A DNA stretch of 64,000 bases, taken from NCBI RefSeq assembly GCF_001713375.1, contig NZ_CP016449.1, positions 1,674,001-1,738,000 of the forward strand, written 5' to 3'. This document shows, piece after piece, positions 8,691 to 18,138 of the stretch. Below the pieces are notes generated by a model. The model worked only from the letters and a program-made list of their open reading frames with translations. It was not told where the DNA came from and made no database searches. This DNA is from Hydrogenophaga sp. RAC07. Lineage in GTDB: Bacteria; Pseudomonadota; Gammaproteobacteria; Burkholderiales; Burkholderiaceae_C. Each line of letters begins with the position of its first letter. The stretch's first letter is position 1. The translations under genes and the position numbers were made by a program.

Positions 8691-11600
8691 GCGGGGCGGC
8701 CTACCAGATCAACGGCGCACCGGTGTCGCGCGAAGCGTTCTATGCGCTCGCCTGCGACCCCGCGCGCAGCATCGCCGTGGAGGCCTGCGCCGGCGCGGGC
8801 AAGACCTGGATGCTGGTCTCTCGCATCCTGCGCGCGCTGCTCGACGGCTGCGCACCGCAAGACATTCTGGCCATCACCTTCACCAAGAAGGCCGCGGGCG
8901 AAATGCGCAAGCGCCTGGGCGAAGAGCTGCGGCGCTGGGCCTACCTGTCCGATGCCGAACTGGTCGATGTGTTGCAGCAACGCGGCCTGAGCGCCGCCGA
9001 CGCCGGGCGCCGTGTGCCCGAGGCCCGCAGCCTGCACGCGCGGGTCACGGCCCTGGGCCGGCCGGTGCAGGTGCGCACCTTCCACAGCTGGTTCGCGGCC
9101 CTGCTGCGCGGCGCGCCGCTGTCGGTGCTGCAGGAACTGCAGTTGCCCGTGCTGTACGAACTGCTCGAAGACGACACGCAGGCGGTGGAACAGGTGTGGC
9201 CGCGTTTCTACGGTGCACTGGCAGCGAGCGCAGCCGACCGCCAGGACTTTGTGGACGCCGTGACAACGCACGGACGTTTTCAGACGCAGCAGGCGCTGCG
9301 AAAGGCCTTGCAGAAACGCGTGGAGTTCGCGTTGGCCGATGCGGCGGGCGTGGTGCAAAGCTCGGTGGATGCGATGGCCGAGCGGTTTCCCGAGTTCGCC
9401 GGTTTTGACGATCCGCTTCAATGGCTGGTGGACCACGGACCCTCCCACAGCCTGCTGTCCGGCGCCGCCATCGCACTTGGCCGGGCCAGCGCCGTGACCT
9501 TTGCCGCCAAGGGTGTCGAGCTGGAAAAAGCCCTCACCGGCCTGAACGGCGCCGGCGTGATCGACGCGCTGCTCACGCAGAAGAACGAACCGCGCAAATT
9601 CAGCGACAAGCTCGCCGGCATCGAGCAGGTGCGCGCCGCGCAAGAGCTGGTCATGCGCGTGCTCGCCGCCCGCTCGCAGCACCAGGCCTGGTTGCACCAC
9701 CAGCGCATGGCCAGGCTCACGCGGGTCTTGCTCACCAGCTTTGCCGCGCTCAAGCACGAGCGAGGCTGGGTCGACATGAACGATGTGGAGTCCGCCGCGC
9801 GCCGCCTGCTGGGCGACGCGGAACTCTCGGGCTGGTTGCAGCAGCGGCTGGACGCGCGCGTGCGCCATGTGCTGATCGACGAGTTCCAGGACACCAACCC
9901 GCTGCAGTGGCAGGCGCTCTACGGCTGGCTCTCGGCCTACGCCGGTGCCGGCCCGGGCGAGGCGCCTTGTGTGTTTCTGGTGGGCGACCCCAAGCAGTCC
10001 ATCTACCGTTTCCGCCGCGCCGAGCCGCAGGTGTTCAAGGCCGCGCAGGCCTTCGTGGTGCAAGGTCTCGCGGGTGCGCTGCTCAGTTGCGACCACACCC
10101 GCCGGTGCGCACCCGCCGTGGTGGACGCGCTCAACAGCGCCATGCTCGCTGCCGTGCAGGCTGGGGAATACAGCAGCGACTTCCGCCAGCACACCACCGA
10201 GAGCCACGAGCCGGGTGAAGTGGTGGCCTTGCCGCAGGTGCCGCGCAGCGCACGCGAGCGCGACGGCGGCGCTGGCGGTGAAGCCACCTGGCGCGACAGC
10301 CTGACCACGCCACGTGTGCTGCTTGAAGACACCATGTCGGCGCTGGAGGCGCGCCAGGCGGCCGACTGGATCGCCGCCGAGATCGGCTCAGGCCGTTTGA
10401 GCCCCGACGGCCTGATGGTGCTGGCGCGCCGTCGCGAGCGCCTGGCCTGGATGTTCGAGGCGCTGCGCGAGCGCGGCATTGCCAGCGAACAACCCGAGAA
10501 GCTGGACCTGTGTGAATCTCCCGCGGTGCAGGATGTGGTGGCGCTGCTGGATGCGCTCGTGTCGACCCGCCACGACCTGAGTCTGGCGCGCGCGCTGAAG
10601 TCGCCTTTGTTCGGCTGGAGCGACGAGGCGCTGGCCTGGGTGGCCCGCTTGCAGCAGCACTGGACCGTGCGGCCCGGCGCAGACGCCAAACCCGTCAAAC
10701 CCTCGTGGTGGGCTGTGCTGCAGCACTTCGCCGGTTTGCCCGCGCACGAAAGAACCTCCGTACCGTCGGTGCCCGACCCGATGGCGCAGGACTTCACCGA
10801 CACCGCCGCGCGGCTTCTGCGCTACCGCCAGTGGGTGCACAGCCTGCCGCCGCACGATGCCCTCTCCGCCATTTACGGCCACTGCGACGTGCTCGCGCGT
10901 TTTGCCCAGGCCGTGCCCGCCAGCCAGCGCGCCGGCGTGCTGGCGCAACTGCGCGACCTGCTGGCCAACGCACTCGCGCAGGACGGCGGGCGTTTCCTCA
11001 CCCCCTACCGCTTTGTGCGCGCGCTCAAGGCCGGCGGCATCAAGGCCACGCCCACGCACAACCCCGGCGCTGTGCGCCTGCTCACCATTCACGGCGCCAA
11101 GGGCCTGGAAGCCGACACCGTGCTCATGCTCGACACCGACACCGGCTCTTCGCGGCCCGAGAGCATGGGCGTGCTGATCGACTGGCCGGGCGAAGCACCG
11201 GTGCCCAAGCGCTTCGTGTTTCTGGCCAGCGAGAAGAACCCGCCGGCTTGCGCCGCCAGTGCGCTTGCGCAGGAACAGCAAGCCCGTTCGCTGGAAGAAC
11301 TCAATGCCTTGTACGTGGCGCTCACGCGGGCCGAGTCGCGCCTGGTGATCTCCAGCTTCGAACCACACGCACGCGGCAACGCGACCACCTGGTACGAGCG
11401 CTTGTTGCCGCTCACACAACCGCTGGAGGCACCGCCTGAAGCAGCAGGGCACGCGCTGGCCGACACGTCAAAGACCGATGCCTTCAGCCTGCTCGCGCTG
11501 CCGACGTTGACGCAGGTTGCCGGCACGGCAACTCCCGCGCCTGTCGACCCTCTGCCAGTCGACGACGAGCGCACCCGCATCGGTCTCGCACTGCACCGCC

Positions 11601-12037
11601 TGCTGCAGTGGCATCCCACACCCGCGCAGGGCTTCGACTGGAGCGCCGCCCACACGCAAGCCGTGGCCCGCGAGTTCGCGCTCAGCCCCGCCCAGGCCAC
11701 TCAGGCGCAAACCATGGCGCGGCGCATCGTGCAAGGCGAAGCCGCGTGGGCCTGGGACGGTGCCGTGGTCGACACCACCGGCAACGAGGTCGACATCTTT
11801 CATGCAGGCGAGCTGCTGCGGCTGGACCGCCTGGTGCGCCGCGCCGACACCGGCGAATGGTGGGTGCTCGATTTCAAGAGCGCGGAGAACCCGGAGCTGC
11901 AGCCAGACCTGCTGACGAAAATGCAGCGGTATCGTCAGGCGGTCCAATCCGCTCGGCCGGGCGCCACGGTGCGTCTGGCCTTCATCAACCTGCACGGTCG
12001 ACTGATCGAACTGCAAGACCCATCGATCACCTCATGA
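8687..12037 (+). CDS. AddA-like UvrD-family helicase-nuclease
   Basis: 1116-residue ATP-dependent helicase-exonuclease. Walker A ACAGAGKT is at 33-40, motif Ia region AITFTKKAAGEMRKR follows, motif II is LIDEFQDTN (D398, E399), motif III/IV region contains VGDPKQSIYRFRRA, and motif V is LLTIHGAKGLEADTV. The C-terminal PD-(D/E)XK nuclease core is VLDFKSAEN (D1062, K1064). Start chosen at ATG 8687, which overlaps the AddB-like stop; the frame is open upstream but only antisense to conserved AddB sequence. Together with the preceding gene it forms a translationally coupled AddAB-type pair for double-strand break resection. Confidence 0.9.
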   Translation: MSGAAYQINGAPVSREAFYALACDPARSIAVEACAGAGKTWMLVSRILRALLDGCAPQDILAITFTKKAAGEMRKRLGEELRRWAYLSDAELVDVLQQRGLSAADAGRRVPEARSLHARVTALGRPVQVRTFHSWFAALLRGAPLSVLQELQLPVLYELLEDDTQAVEQVWPRFYGALAASAADRQDFVDAVTTHGRFQTQQALRKALQKRVEFALADAAGVVQSSVDAMAERFPEFAGFDDPLQWLVDHGPSHSLLSGAAIALGRASAVTFAAKGVELEKALTGLNGAGVIDALLTQKNEPRKFSDKLAGIEQVRAAQELVMRVLAARSQHQAWLHHQRMARLTRVLLTSFAALKHERGWVDMNDVESAARRLLGDAELSGWLQQRLDARVRHVLIDEFQDTNPLQWQALYGWLSAYAGAGPGEAPCVFLVGDPKQSIYRFRRAEPQVFKAAQAFVVQGLAGALLSCDHTRRCAPAVVDALNSAMLAAVQAGEYSSDFRQHTTESHEPGEVVALPQVPRSARERDGGAGGEATWRDSLTTPRVLLEDTMSALEARQAADWIAAEIGSGRLSPDGLMVLARRRERLAWMFEALRERGIASEQPEKLDLCESPAVQDVVALLDALVSTRHDLSLARALKSPLFGWSDEALAWVARLQQHWTVRPGADAKPVKPSWWAVLQHFAGLPAHERTSVPSVPDPMAQDFTDTAARLLRYRQWVHSLPPHDALSAIYGHCDVLARFAQAVPASQRAGVLAQLRDLLANALAQDGGRFLTPYRFVRALKAGGIKATPTHNPGAVRLLTIHGAKGLEADTVLMLDTDTGSSRPESMGVLIDWPGEAPVPKRFVFLASEKNPPACAASALAQEQQARSLEELNALYVALTRAESRLVISSFEPHARGNATTWYERLLPLTQPLEAPPEAAGHALADTSKTDAFSLLALPTLTQVAGTATPAPVDPLPVDDERTRIGLALHRLLQWHPTPAQGFDWSAAHTQAVAREFALSPAQATQAQTMARRIVQGEAAWAWDGAVVDTTGNEVDIFHAGELLRLDRLVRRADTGEWWVLDFKSAENPELQPDLLTKMQRYRQAVQSARPGATVRLAFINLHGRLIELQDPSITS

Positions 12038-13346
12038 ACGACCTCAACGCAAAGCCATCCCTCAACGTGGACGTGGCCATCGTCGGCGGCGGTCCCGCCG
12101 GTCTCATGGCCGCCGAAGTGCTGAGCCGTGCCGGCCTCGCCGTGCACCTGTTCGACGCCATGCCTTCGGTCGGGCGCAAGTTTTTGCTGGCCGGCAAGGG
12201 CGGCCTGAACCTCACGCACGCCGAACCGCTGGACGACTTCGTCACCCGTTACGGCGCGGCACAAGACCGCGTGCAGCCCCTGCTGCAGCACTGGGGGCCA
12301 CAAGCCGTGCGCGACTGGGCCACCGGCCTGGGCATCAGCACCTTCGTGGGCACATCCCACCGTGTCTTCCCCACCGACATGAAAGCCGCGCCCCTGTTGC
12401 GCGCCTGGTTGCATCGCCTGCGCCATCCCGGCGAAGGTGGTGCGCCTGTGGTGTTCCACATGCGCCACCGTTGGCAAGGCTGGAGCAACGGCAATGGCGG
12501 ACCCCTGGTGTTCCATGCGCCGTCCGGCCAGGTGCAGGTGCAAGCCCGCGCCACCGTGCTTGCCCTGGGGGGGCCAGCTGGGCGCGCCTGGGTTCGGATG
12601 GCGCCTGGCTGCCGTGGCTTGAAGCGGCCGGCGTGTCGGTGAGCCCGCTGCTGCCGAGCAACTGTGGCTTTGAGGTGGCCGGCTCGGCCGCCCACGGTGT
12701 GGCGCAGGGCTGGAGCACGCACTTCAGCGAACGCTTCGCCGGTCAACCGTTCAAGTCGGTGGCCATCCGCGCCACCGACAGCCAAGGTCAGCAGTTCCAC
12801 CGCAAGGGGGAATTCGTGGCCACCGCCACCGGCGTCGAAGGCAGCCTGGTCTACGCCGCCTCCAGCCTGCTGCGCGACGAGATCGCGCGCACCGGCCAAG
12901 CCAGCTTCGAACTCGATTTGTTGCCGGACCGCAGCGCCGAGCATGTGCTGGCTCAGGTGCGCCACCCGCGCGGATCGCGCAGCTTGTCAAGCCACCTCAA
13001 GAGCCGGCTCGGGCTGGACGGCATCAAGATGGGCATCCTGCACGAGCGGCTGGACAAGGAGGCGATGCACGATCCGGTCAGGCTCGCGCAAGCGATCAAG
13101 TCCTTGCCCATCACCGTGAGCGCAACCCGTCCGATCGATGAGGCGATCAGCAGCGCGGGTGGTGTGCGTTGGGAATCCCTGAACCCGGACCTGATGGTCG
13201 AGGCGAAGCCCGGCTTGTTTTGCGCGGGTGAAATGCTGGACTGGGAAGCCCCCACCGGTGGTTATCTGCTCACGGCCTGCATGGCCAGTGGTGTGGTGGC
13301 GGGGGAAGGCGTGGCGCGCCACCTTCATCAGACCGGCCCACTCTGA
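12034..13346 (+). pseudogene. BaiN/HI0933-family NAD(P)/FAD-dependent flavoprotein, frameshifted
   Basis: The first 178 codons encode a Rossmann FAD-binding start (VAIVGGGPAGLMAAE) and the family motif GRKFLLAGKGGLNLTH. At the run of seven G at 12567-12573 the frame is lost and runs to a stop at 12640-12642 (202 residues). The -1 frame immediately continues the family sequence ASWARLGSDGAWLPWLEAAG through PSNCGFEV and FCAGEMLDWEAPTGGY to TGA 13344-13346. Adding one G restores a 437-residue protein with no gap or overlap. It is therefore a single-base deletion in an ancestral G8 tract, either real or a homopolymer sequencing error. Its start overlaps the AddA-like stop (ATGA), so it looks co-transcribed. 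Confidence 0.9.
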
Positions 13347-13374
13347 AAATAGAAACGCGCCCCGGGGGCGCGTT
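13347..13374 (-). terminator. Rho-independent terminator of the SRP RNA gene
   Basis: Perfect GC-rich inverted repeat AACGCGCCCC (13354-13363) / GGGGCGCGTT (13365-13374). On the minus strand it is followed by TCTATTTT, directly after the 3' end of ffs. On the plus strand the hairpin lacks a U-tract, so it is assigned to ffs rather than to the flavoprotein gene. Confidence 0.75.
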
Positions 13375-13387
13375 GGTCGAATAAGGT

Positions 13388-13481
13388 GACGAGCCTTGAC
13401 CCCGGCACTGGATTCACAGTTAGGGCTGCTTGGTTCCCCACCTGACCCGGTTGGCCGCTTCACCATGCGGGAAGGCCCGTC
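13388..13481 (-). ncRNA. ffs: Signal recognition particle RNA (4.5S RNA)
   Basis: The minus strand contains the universally conserved SRP helix-8 sequence: GGGTCAGGTGGGGAACC followed by AAGCAGCCCTAA, with the asymmetric internal loop and a tetraloop region. The RNA ends pair perfectly over ten positions (GACGGGCCTT with AAGGCTCGTC, one G-U), which fixes the mature ends near 13388 and 13481. About 94 nt is the usual bacterial short form. It binds Ffh for co-translational membrane targeting. The gene is divergent from dnaX, with some 70 bp between them for both promoters. The ends are inferred from folding; processing could trim or add a few bases. Confidence 0.93.
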
Positions 13482-13554
13482 GAGGGTGATTGTAGGCGAT
13501 GCGCTGTGGTGTCGCAGGGCTTGGGCCCACAACCCGCCGCTTAGAATCGACCGC

Positions 13555-15462
13555 ATGTCCTATGTCGTTCTGGCCCGCAAATACCGCCCGCGCAATTTCA
13601 CCGAAATGGTGGGTCAGGGCCATGTGGTTCAGGCCCTCTCGAACGCACTGACCACCCAGCGGCTGCACCACGCCTACCTGTTCACCGGCACGCGCGGCGT
13701 GGGCAAGACCACCGTCTCGCGCATCCTGGCCAAATCGCTCAACTGCCTGGGCACGGACGGGCAGGGCGGCATCACCGCCGAACCTTGCGGTGTGTGCCAG
13801 GCCTGCACCGACATCGACAGCGGCCGCTTCGTGGACTACACCGAACTCGACGCCGCCTCCAACCGCGGCGTGGACGAGGTTCAGGCGCTGCTGGAACAGG
13901 CGGTCTACAAGCCGGTGCAGGGCCGCTTCAAGGTCTTCATGATCGACGAGGTTCACATGCTGACCAACACGGCGTTCAACGCCATGTTGAAGACGCTGGA
14001 AGAACCGCCCGAGTACCTCAAATTCGTGCTGGCCACGACCGACCCGCAAAAAGTGCCGGTCACCGTGCTGTCGCGTTGCCTGCAGTTCAACCTGCGCCCG
14101 ATGGCGCCCGAGACGGTGCAGCAACACCTGGTGCAGGTGCTGCAGGCCGAGCAGGTGCAGGCAGACACCCAGGCGCTGCGCCTGATATCGCGCGCGGCGC
14201 GCGGCTCCATGCGCGACGCGCTGTCGCTCACCGACCAGGCCATCGCCTTTGGTGGCGGCCAGTTGCAGGAGTCCACGGTGCGCCAGATGCTCGGCGCGGT
14301 GGATCGCTCGTATGTGTTGCGGCTGATCGATGCTTTGGCGCGCGCCGATGGCGCGACGGTGGTCGACACCATCGACGCCCTGCGCCTCAACGGCCTGAAC
14401 GCCGCCACCACGCTGGAAGACATGACCGGCGTGCTGCAGCGCATGGCGGTGCTGCAGGCCGTGCCCGGTCGCGCGCCGGCCGATGGTCTGGAAGATCCCG
14501 ACGAGGTCGAGATCGAGCGCCTGGCGGGCAGCCTGCCGGCGGACGAGACCCAGTTGCTCTACAGCCTGTGCCTGCACGGCCGCGCCGAACTCGGCCTGGC
14601 CCCCGACGAATACGCCGGCCTGACCATGGTGCTGTTGCGGCTGCTGGCGTTCAAGCCCACGGGCGCGGCGGTCGCCGCGGCGGAAAAAAAAACTCTGAAA
14701 GTCGCTGAAGCTCGGCCGCCGGCGACGGTTGTCGCCGCGCCAGCGAGTGCACCGGCGGCAGCGCCCGACGCACCGGTTGCGGCGGCATCCGCGCCGAAGC
14801 CTGCACCGGTCGTGCCTCCCGTTGTTGCCGCGCCGGTGCAAAAATCCGCGCCGGTCGCCGCCCCCGCCAGCGCGGCGTCGGCACCACCCGAGCTGGACGA
14901 GGCACCCTGGCCCGACGACGACGGCCCGCCGTGGGAGGAGATCCCCGACACCGCACCGACCCCGAGCCGCACCGTGGCGATTCCGGTGCGCGACGCGGGC
15001 GAGCCGGGCCGCGCCGACCAGCCGCAAGTCCGCGTGTCGGCAGCGCCCTCGGGGCTTGCGCCGATCGTGCCGAGCGAGGAGGGCGACTTCTGGTTCGATG
15101 CCGTCATGCAACTGGTGCGCGCCGAGGCGATTTCGGCGCTGGTGCGCGAACTCGGCCTGCAGTCGCAACTGGTGGCGCGCGACACCGACCGCTGGGTGCT
15201 GCGCGTGGAGCGTGAATCGCTCAACCAGGGCAACAGCCGCGAGCGCCTGGCCACCGCCTTGCAGACGATCGGGCATCAGGTGCGCCTGGTGGTCGAGATC
15301 GGCACCGTGTCCGACTCACCGTCTCGGCGCCTGGCGCTGGAGGCCGAGCGGCTGCAGCGCGAGGCCGAGGCGCAGATCCTGGGCGATCCGTTTGTGCAAA
15401 CCATGATGCGCGACTTTGGCGGCAGAATCGTCCCTGGCACGCTCAAGGCCGTATGCGCCTGA
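13555..15462 (+). CDS. dnaX: DNA polymerase III subunits tau/gamma
   Basis: 635-residue clamp-loader ATPase. The start [15 protein letters not shown] is conserved; ATG 13555. Walker A GTRGVGKT is at 45-52, a zinc module is formed by the Cys of SLNC and CGVCQAC, Walker B is FMIDEVHML, and the SRC motif is LSRCLQF. Domain III ends near residue 375. A long Ala/Pro linker follows (about 385-500), then the tau-specific domains IV-V that bind DnaB and the polymerase alpha subunit (from about 515). An A9 run sits exactly at the domain III/linker border (separate entry). The gene is followed closely by ybaB and recR in an operon. Confidence 0.97.
   Translation: MSYVVLARKYRPRNFTEMVGQGHVVQALSNALTTQRLHHAYLFTGTRGVGKTTVSRILAKSLNCLGTDGQGGITAEPCGVCQACTDIDSGRFVDYTELDAASNRGVDEVQALLEQAVYKPVQGRFKVFMIDEVHMLTNTAFNAMLKTLEEPPEYLKFVLATTDPQKVPVTVLSRCLQFNLRPMAPETVQQHLVQVLQAEQVQADTQALRLISRAARGSMRDALSLTDQAIAFGGGQLQESTVRQMLGAVDRSYVLRLIDALARADGATVVDTIDALRLNGLNAATTLEDMTGVLQRMAVLQAVPGRAPADGLEDPDEVEIERLAGSLPADETQLLYSLCLHGRAELGLAPDEYAGLTMVLLRLLAFKPTGAAVAAAEKKTLKVAEARPPATVVAAPASAPAAAPDAPVAAASAPKPAPVVPPVVAAPVQKSAPVAAPASAASAPPELDEAPWPDDDGPPWEEIPDTAPTPSRTVAIPVRDAGEPGRADQPQVRVSAAPSGLAPIVPSEEGDFWFDAVMQLVRAEAISALVRELGLQSQLVARDTDRWVLRVERESLNQGNSRERLATALQTIGHQVRLVVEIGTVSDSPSRRLALEAERLQREAEAQILGDPFVQTMMRDFGGRIVPGTLKAVCA
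14684..14692 (+). promoter_or_regulatory. A9 slippery run in dnaX, candidate switch for the short gamma subunit
   Basis: Nine consecutive A residues are read as GAA-AAA-AAA-ACT in the tau frame (E377 K378 K379 T380). Gain of one A, or a -1 ribosomal shift, gives EKKNSESR and a stop at 14706-14708 (384 residues). Loss of one A, or a +1 shift, gives EKKL and an immediate TGA (380 residues). Both alternatives end just after domain III, the expected size class of gamma. Thermus thermophilus dnaX uses an A9 run for transcriptional slippage and E. coli uses A6G for ribosomal frameshifting (family knowledge). Operation here is inference. Confidence 0.6.
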
Positions 15463-15499
15463 GCTCTCTCATTCCATCCCACACAGAAAGAAACACAGC

Positions 15500-15832
15500 A
15501 TGTTCAACAAAGGACAACTCGCCGGCCTCATGAAGCAGGCCCAGGCCATGCAGGACAACCTGAAAAAGGCGCAGGACGAACTGGCTTTCGTTGAAGTCAC
15601 GGGCGAGTCCGGTGCCGGTCTGGTCAAGGTGCTCATGACCTGCAAGCACGATGTCAAGCGCATCACCATCGACCCCAGCCTGCTCACGGACGACAAGGAC
15701 ATGCTCGAAGACCTGGTGGCCGCGGCCTTCAACGCCGCGGTGCGCAAGGCCGAAGAGACCTCGGCCGAGAAGATGGGCAAGATCACCGCCGGCATGCCGG
15801 GCCTGCCCGGTGGCATGAAGTTCCCGTTCTGA
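15500..15832 (+). CDS. ybaB: YbaB/EbfC family nucleoid-associated protein
   Basis: 110-residue DNA-binding protein of the YbaB/EbfC family. N-terminal [15 protein letters not shown] leads into an amphipathic helix, and the C-terminus ends [12 protein letters not shown], both hallmarks. It lies between dnaX and recR, the conserved order in most proteobacteria. ATG 15500 follows an A/G-rich Shine-Dalgarno (GAAAGAAA). Proposed roles in nucleoid organisation and recombination come from the family. Confidence 0.96.
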   Translation: MFNKGQLAGLMKQAQAMQDNLKKAQDELAFVEVTGESGAGLVKVLMTCKHDVKRITIDPSLLTDDKDMLEDLVAAAFNAAVRKAEETSAEKMGKITAGMPGLPGGMKFPF

Positions 15833-15847
15833 TCGCCACCGCATTGC

Positions 15848-16462
15848 ATGGCCGAAGCCCATTCCCTTGAGCATCTGGTTCAGGCGTTGCGCCGCCTGCC
15901 GGGGGTGGGCGTCAAGTCGGCCCAGCGCATGGCATTTCATTTGCTGCAGCACGACCGCGAGGGGGCGTTGGCCCTGGCGCGGGCACTGGACCACGCGGCC
16001 GCCACGGTGCAGCACTGCGCGCTGTGCCACACCTTCACCGAAGACACCCTCTGCCACACCTGCCTGGACCCGCGGCGCGACCGCAGCCAGTTGTGTGTGG
16101 TGGAAACGCCGGCCGATCAGGCCGCCATGGAGCGCACGGGCGCGTACAAGGGCCTGTTCTTCGTGCTGATGGGCAAACTCAGCCCGCTGGACAACGTGGG
16201 TCCCAAGGACATCGGCCTGCAGAAGCTGTTTGACCGCATCAACGCGCCGGCGCAGACGCCCACCGGGGTGTCCGAGGTGCGTGAGGTGATCCTGGCGACC
16301 AACTTCACCGCCGAGGGCGAGACCACCGCACACGTGATCGCCCAGGCGCTCAAGGGGCGCGGGGTGCAGGTGACGCGGCTGGCGCGCGGCGTGCCGGTGG
16401 GCAGTGAGCTCGAATACGTGGATCTGGGCACCATTGCCCACGCGCTGGTGGATCGGCGCTGA
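15848..16462 (+). CDS. recR: Recombination mediator RecR
   Basis: 204-residue protein that with RecO/RecF loads RecA at gaps. The N-terminal HhH motif is [16 protein letters not shown], followed by a C4 zinc finger (C57, C60, C69, C72 in CALC and CHTC), and a Toprim domain beginning [14 protein letters not shown]. Length is standard (about 200). It starts 15 nt after ybaB and closes the dnaX-ybaB-recR operon. Confidence 0.98.
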   Translation: MAEAHSLEHLVQALRRLPGVGVKSAQRMAFHLLQHDREGALALARALDHAAATVQHCALCHTFTEDTLCHTCLDPRRDRSQLCVVETPADQAAMERTGAYKGLFFVLMGKLSPLDNVGPKDIGLQKLFDRINAPAQTPTGVSEVREVILATNFTAEGETTAHVIAQALKGRGVQVTRLARGVPVGSELEYVDLGTIAHALVDRR

Positions 16463-16497
16463 GCCACAGCGATTCCCTTTCTTGAAAGAACCAACCC

Positions 16498-16902
16498 ATG
16501 AAACTGGCGGGACTGACCGTGGCTTATTGGTGCGTGCTGGTGGCATCGCTGTTGCCCATCGTGTGCGCGGGGCTGGCCAAGTGGGGCATGTTCGGCACCC
16601 CCAGAAGCAAGGGCGGCTACGACAACCACCATCCGCGCCAGTGGCTCGCCAAACAGACCGACTGGCGCGCCCGTGCCAACGCAGCGCAGGCCAACAGCTT
16701 CGAGGCGCTGCCGTTTTTCATCGGCGCGGTGATCATTGCGCACCAGCTCGGCGCCTCGCAGCTGCGGCTGGACGTGCTGGCCTTCCTCTACATCGTGCTG
16801 CGCCTGCTCTACATCATGATGTACGTGGCCGACCTGGCCACGGTGCGCAGTGTGTTGTGGACGCTTGCGCTGGTGGCGAACATCGCCATCCTGTTTGCCT
16901 GA
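16498..16902 (+). CDS. MAPEG family membrane protein
   Basis: 134-residue protein with four hydrophobic segments. The second-loop sequence RARANAAQANSFEALPFF matches the MAPEG family (membrane-associated eicosanoid/glutathione metabolism), in which the Arg/Asn/Glu of this loop bind glutathione. The bacterial members' substrates are mostly unknown. It starts 35 nt after recR and is followed by a terminator, so it may be the last gene of the dnaX operon. Confidence 0.85.
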   Translation: MKLAGLTVAYWCVLVASLLPIVCAGLAKWGMFGTPRSKGGYDNHHPRQWLAKQTDWRARANAAQANSFEALPFFIGAVIIAHQLGASQLRLDVLAFLYIVLRLLYIMMYVADLATVRSVLWTLALVANIAILFA

Positions 16903-16966
16903 AGCGCGGCGCCTGTTGGAGCCGTTACATCGGCTTGCAAAAAATACCCTGAAATCGCTCCGTACA

Positions 16967-17003
16967 AACCCGCTCGGGAATGGTCCCGATGCGGGTTGTT
17001 TCT
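16967..17003 (+). terminator. Terminator after the recR-MAPEG unit
   Basis: Nested inverted repeat: AACCCGC (16967-16973) with GCGGGTT (16991-16997), and inside it TCGGGA with TCCCGA. It is followed by GTTTCTT, a moderate U-rich tail, 65 nt beyond the MAPEG stop. Confidence 0.7.
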
Positions 17004-17015
17004 TCGCAAATTAGT

Positions 17016-17045
17016 CTCTCTGTATTCATAAAGCAATACAGAGAG
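17016..17045 (+). promoter_or_regulatory. Perfect 11-bp inverted repeat covering the ribosome-binding site of the next gene
   Basis: CTCTCTGTATT (17016-17026) and AATACAGAGAG (17035-17045) are exact inverted copies separated by 8 nt. The right arm contains the purine-rich Shine-Dalgarno (AGAGAGG ends at 17046) of the gene starting at 17057. As RNA it would sequester the ribosome-binding site; as DNA it has the symmetry of a repressor operator. The sequence does not decide between the two. Confidence 0.6.
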
Positions 17046-17056
17046 GATGTTCGGGC

Positions 17057-18127
17057 ATGTTGAATCGGAGAGATTGGGGGCGAGTGGCGGCGGCGATGGC
17101 CCTGTCGGCGGGGCTGCCGGATGCGCGCGCCCAACCCGCATCATCGCCGGCGCCCACACCCAATGCGCCGGCTCCACGCAGTGCGCCCAAGCTGGTGATT
17201 GCGGTGGACAACCGCCTCGATTTCTCCTGCCTGCCCCTGACCATTGCCGACCGGCTGGGTTATTTCACCAGCGAGGGTCTGGACGTCGAGGTGCGTGATT
17301 TTCCCGATGCAGCGCAGGCCCTGCAGGCGCTCGTCTCGGGTGCCGCACACGCGGTGTCGGGCACCTACAGCAGCACCATCGCCGGGCAGATGCGGGGCCA
17401 GGCCTTGCAGTCGTTTGTGTTGCAGGGGCGAACGCCGCAGATCGTGGTGGGCGTGTCGACCAAAACCATGGGGCACTACCGGGAACTGCGCGACCTGCGC
17501 GGCAAGCGGGTGGGTGTGCAGGATTTCGGAACGCCCGCGCACCGGGTGGCGCGCGCGGTCTTGAGCCGCGGCGGGCTCAAGACCAACGACGTGCAGTTTG
17601 TCGCCATGCCCAATGCCTGGGCCGCCATTTCCGCGTTCCGCAACGGCGCGATTGATGCCATCAGCTACACCGACCCGACCATCACGCAGCTGGAGCAGGC
17701 GGGTGAATTGCGCATGGTGGCCGATACACGCAGCGTGCGCGGCAATGCCGATGTGTTCGGCGGGCCCATGCCATCGGCCTGCCTGTGCGCCACCAGCGAG
17801 TTCCTCAGCCAGTTTCCGCGCGCCAGCCAGTCGATGACCGACGCCATGGTGCACGCGCTCAAGTGGCTGCAGACGGCGGGGCCATCCGACATCATCAAGG
17901 TGGTGCCCGAGCGGTTCTTCCAGGGCGATCGCTCGCTCTATGTGGCGGCGTTCAACCGGGCGCGCGAGGCGTGGTCACCTGATGGTGTGATGCCTCAGGA
18001 AGGGCCGGAGATCGCAGCCCGCCTCGTGGCCCAGTTCGACGAGCCTGGCTCGATGGAACGGTTCAACCTGCTCGCCACCTACACCAACGTGTTCGCACGC
18101 AAGGCCAAGGCGCGTTTTCGGGCCTGA
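17057..18127 (+). CDS. ABC transporter substrate-binding protein (NMT1/SsuA-like)
   Basis: 356-residue periplasmic binding protein. The N-terminus MLNRRDWGR plus a hydrophobic segment and an ARA cleavage site looks like a signal peptide, possibly Tat-type because of the Arg pair. The mature part has the NMT1/SsuA fold signature: LTIADRLGYFTSEGLDVEV, SGAAHAVSG, LRGKRVGVQDFGTPAHRVAR and NGAIDAISYTDPT. Family ligands are sulfonates, nitrate, taurine or thiamine precursors; none can be assigned. No permease or ATPase gene is adjacent, so it is an orphan here. The upstream inverted repeat suggests tight regulation. Confidence 0.8.
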   Translation: MLNRRDWGRVAAAMALSAGLPDARAQPASSPAPTPNAPAPRSAPKLVIAVDNRLDFSCLPLTIADRLGYFTSEGLDVEVRDFPDAAQALQALVSGAAHAVSGTYSSTIAGQMRGQALQSFVLQGRTPQIVVGVSTKTMGHYRELRDLRGKRVGVQDFGTPAHRVARAVLSRGGLKTNDVQFVAMPNAWAAISAFRNGAIDAISYTDPTITQLEQAGELRMVADTRSVRGNADVFGGPMPSACLCATSEFLSQFPRASQSMTDAMVHALKWLQTAGPSDIIKVVPERFFQGDRSLYVAAFNRAREAWSPDGVMPQEGPEIAARLVAQFDEPGSMERFNLLATYTNVFARKAKARFRA

Positions 18128-18138
18128 GGCCCGCTGGA

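Noticed and set aside
12471..13346. Independent gene in the shifted frame of the flavoprotein locus
   Set aside because: Its recognisable sequence begins only at the G-run at 12567-12573 and continues the upstream protein exactly; it is the second half of one gene.
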